Source: Saccoglossus kowalevskii
Lineage: Eukaryota; Hemichordata; Enteropneusta; Harrimaniidae
DNA length: 34,284 nucleotides
Direction of reading: 5' to 3'
Assembly: GCF_000003605.2 (NCBI RefSeq)
Contig: NW_003128862.1
Location: 947,695 to 981,978, forward strand
In this document: one piece after another, positions 34,121 through 34,284 of the stretch
Position numbering within the stretch: position 1 is the first letter of the stretch
Layout: each line of letters begins with the position of its first letter
Notes under the pieces: model-generated
Database searches by the model: none
What the model saw: only the letters and a program-made list of their open reading frames with translations
What the model was told of the DNA's origin: nothing
Position numbers and translations under genes: made by a program

Positions 34121-34284
34121 TGACAAACCATAATGAACAGTGCTGGTGCTAATGTGTTATTTCAGTTTGTTTGTGACCAGGGTCACGTCAGAAATATATT
34201 GTCAAATATTCTGTTTAGAGACATGTAAACGACAAATATGTATTAGAGTGAGCAAAATACTATAAATAAATTAAACAGTTTAAT
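34121..34284. other. Right edge, nothing recognised
   Basis: AT-rich sequence beyond the LINE remnant; no feature supported. Confidence 0.6.

Noticed and set aside
1-34284. CRISPR arrays, operons, rRNA or intact tRNA genes
   Set aside because: None seen. The window is animal nuclear DNA with spliced genes; the only tRNA-like traces are SINE-like scraps.

Overview
The window is nuclear DNA of an invertebrate animal: AT-rich, gene-poor, with spliced genes, GT-AG introns, a LINE tail, tRNA-SINE-like scraps, micro- and minisatellites and one run of Ns. The protein family and repeat content suggest a marine bilaterian (lophotrochozoan or invertebrate deuterostome). I cannot place it more closely from sequence alone.

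Only one gene is secure. It is a tachykinin (neurokinin)-type class A GPCR on the minus strand, from the ATG at 14882 down to about 6475. Exon 1 (14221-14882) encodes the N terminus to extracellular loop 2. Exon 2 (12414-12564, 151 nt) encodes TM5 and loop 3. Exon 3 (8981-9180, 200 nt) encodes TM6-TM7. Two different terminal exons then follow in the same phase: tail A (8462-8618) and tail B (6522-6708). Either completes a full receptor (389 or 399 residues) with its own stop codon and a candidate poly(A) signal. The tails share a helix-8 core ending in W-L-P-C and diverge afterwards. Tail A is basic and ends in a class I PDZ-ligand sequence; tail B is rich in Ser/Thr. Reading past the exon 3 donor gives an immediate stop and so a tail-less receptor. 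One gene could thus make three receptors with the same ligand-binding body and different intracellular ends. This is the most interesting content of the window.

The introns carry repeats: a 63-bp minisatellite and a perfect 21-bp inverted repeat in intron 2, and one copy of a dispersed repeat in intron 1.

The left flank (1-6474) holds a possible frameshifted zinc-finger-like coding piece (826-1397), a roughly 200-bp direct duplication (2592-3044) and diverged repeat blocks (3792-4347). The right flank (14883-34284) holds a 441-base assembly gap whose two edges carry the same 35 bases, a microsatellite, a Tudor-like coding fragment with a frame change (22937-23135), long stretches with no recognisable gene, and a degraded LINE 3' end (33615-34120).
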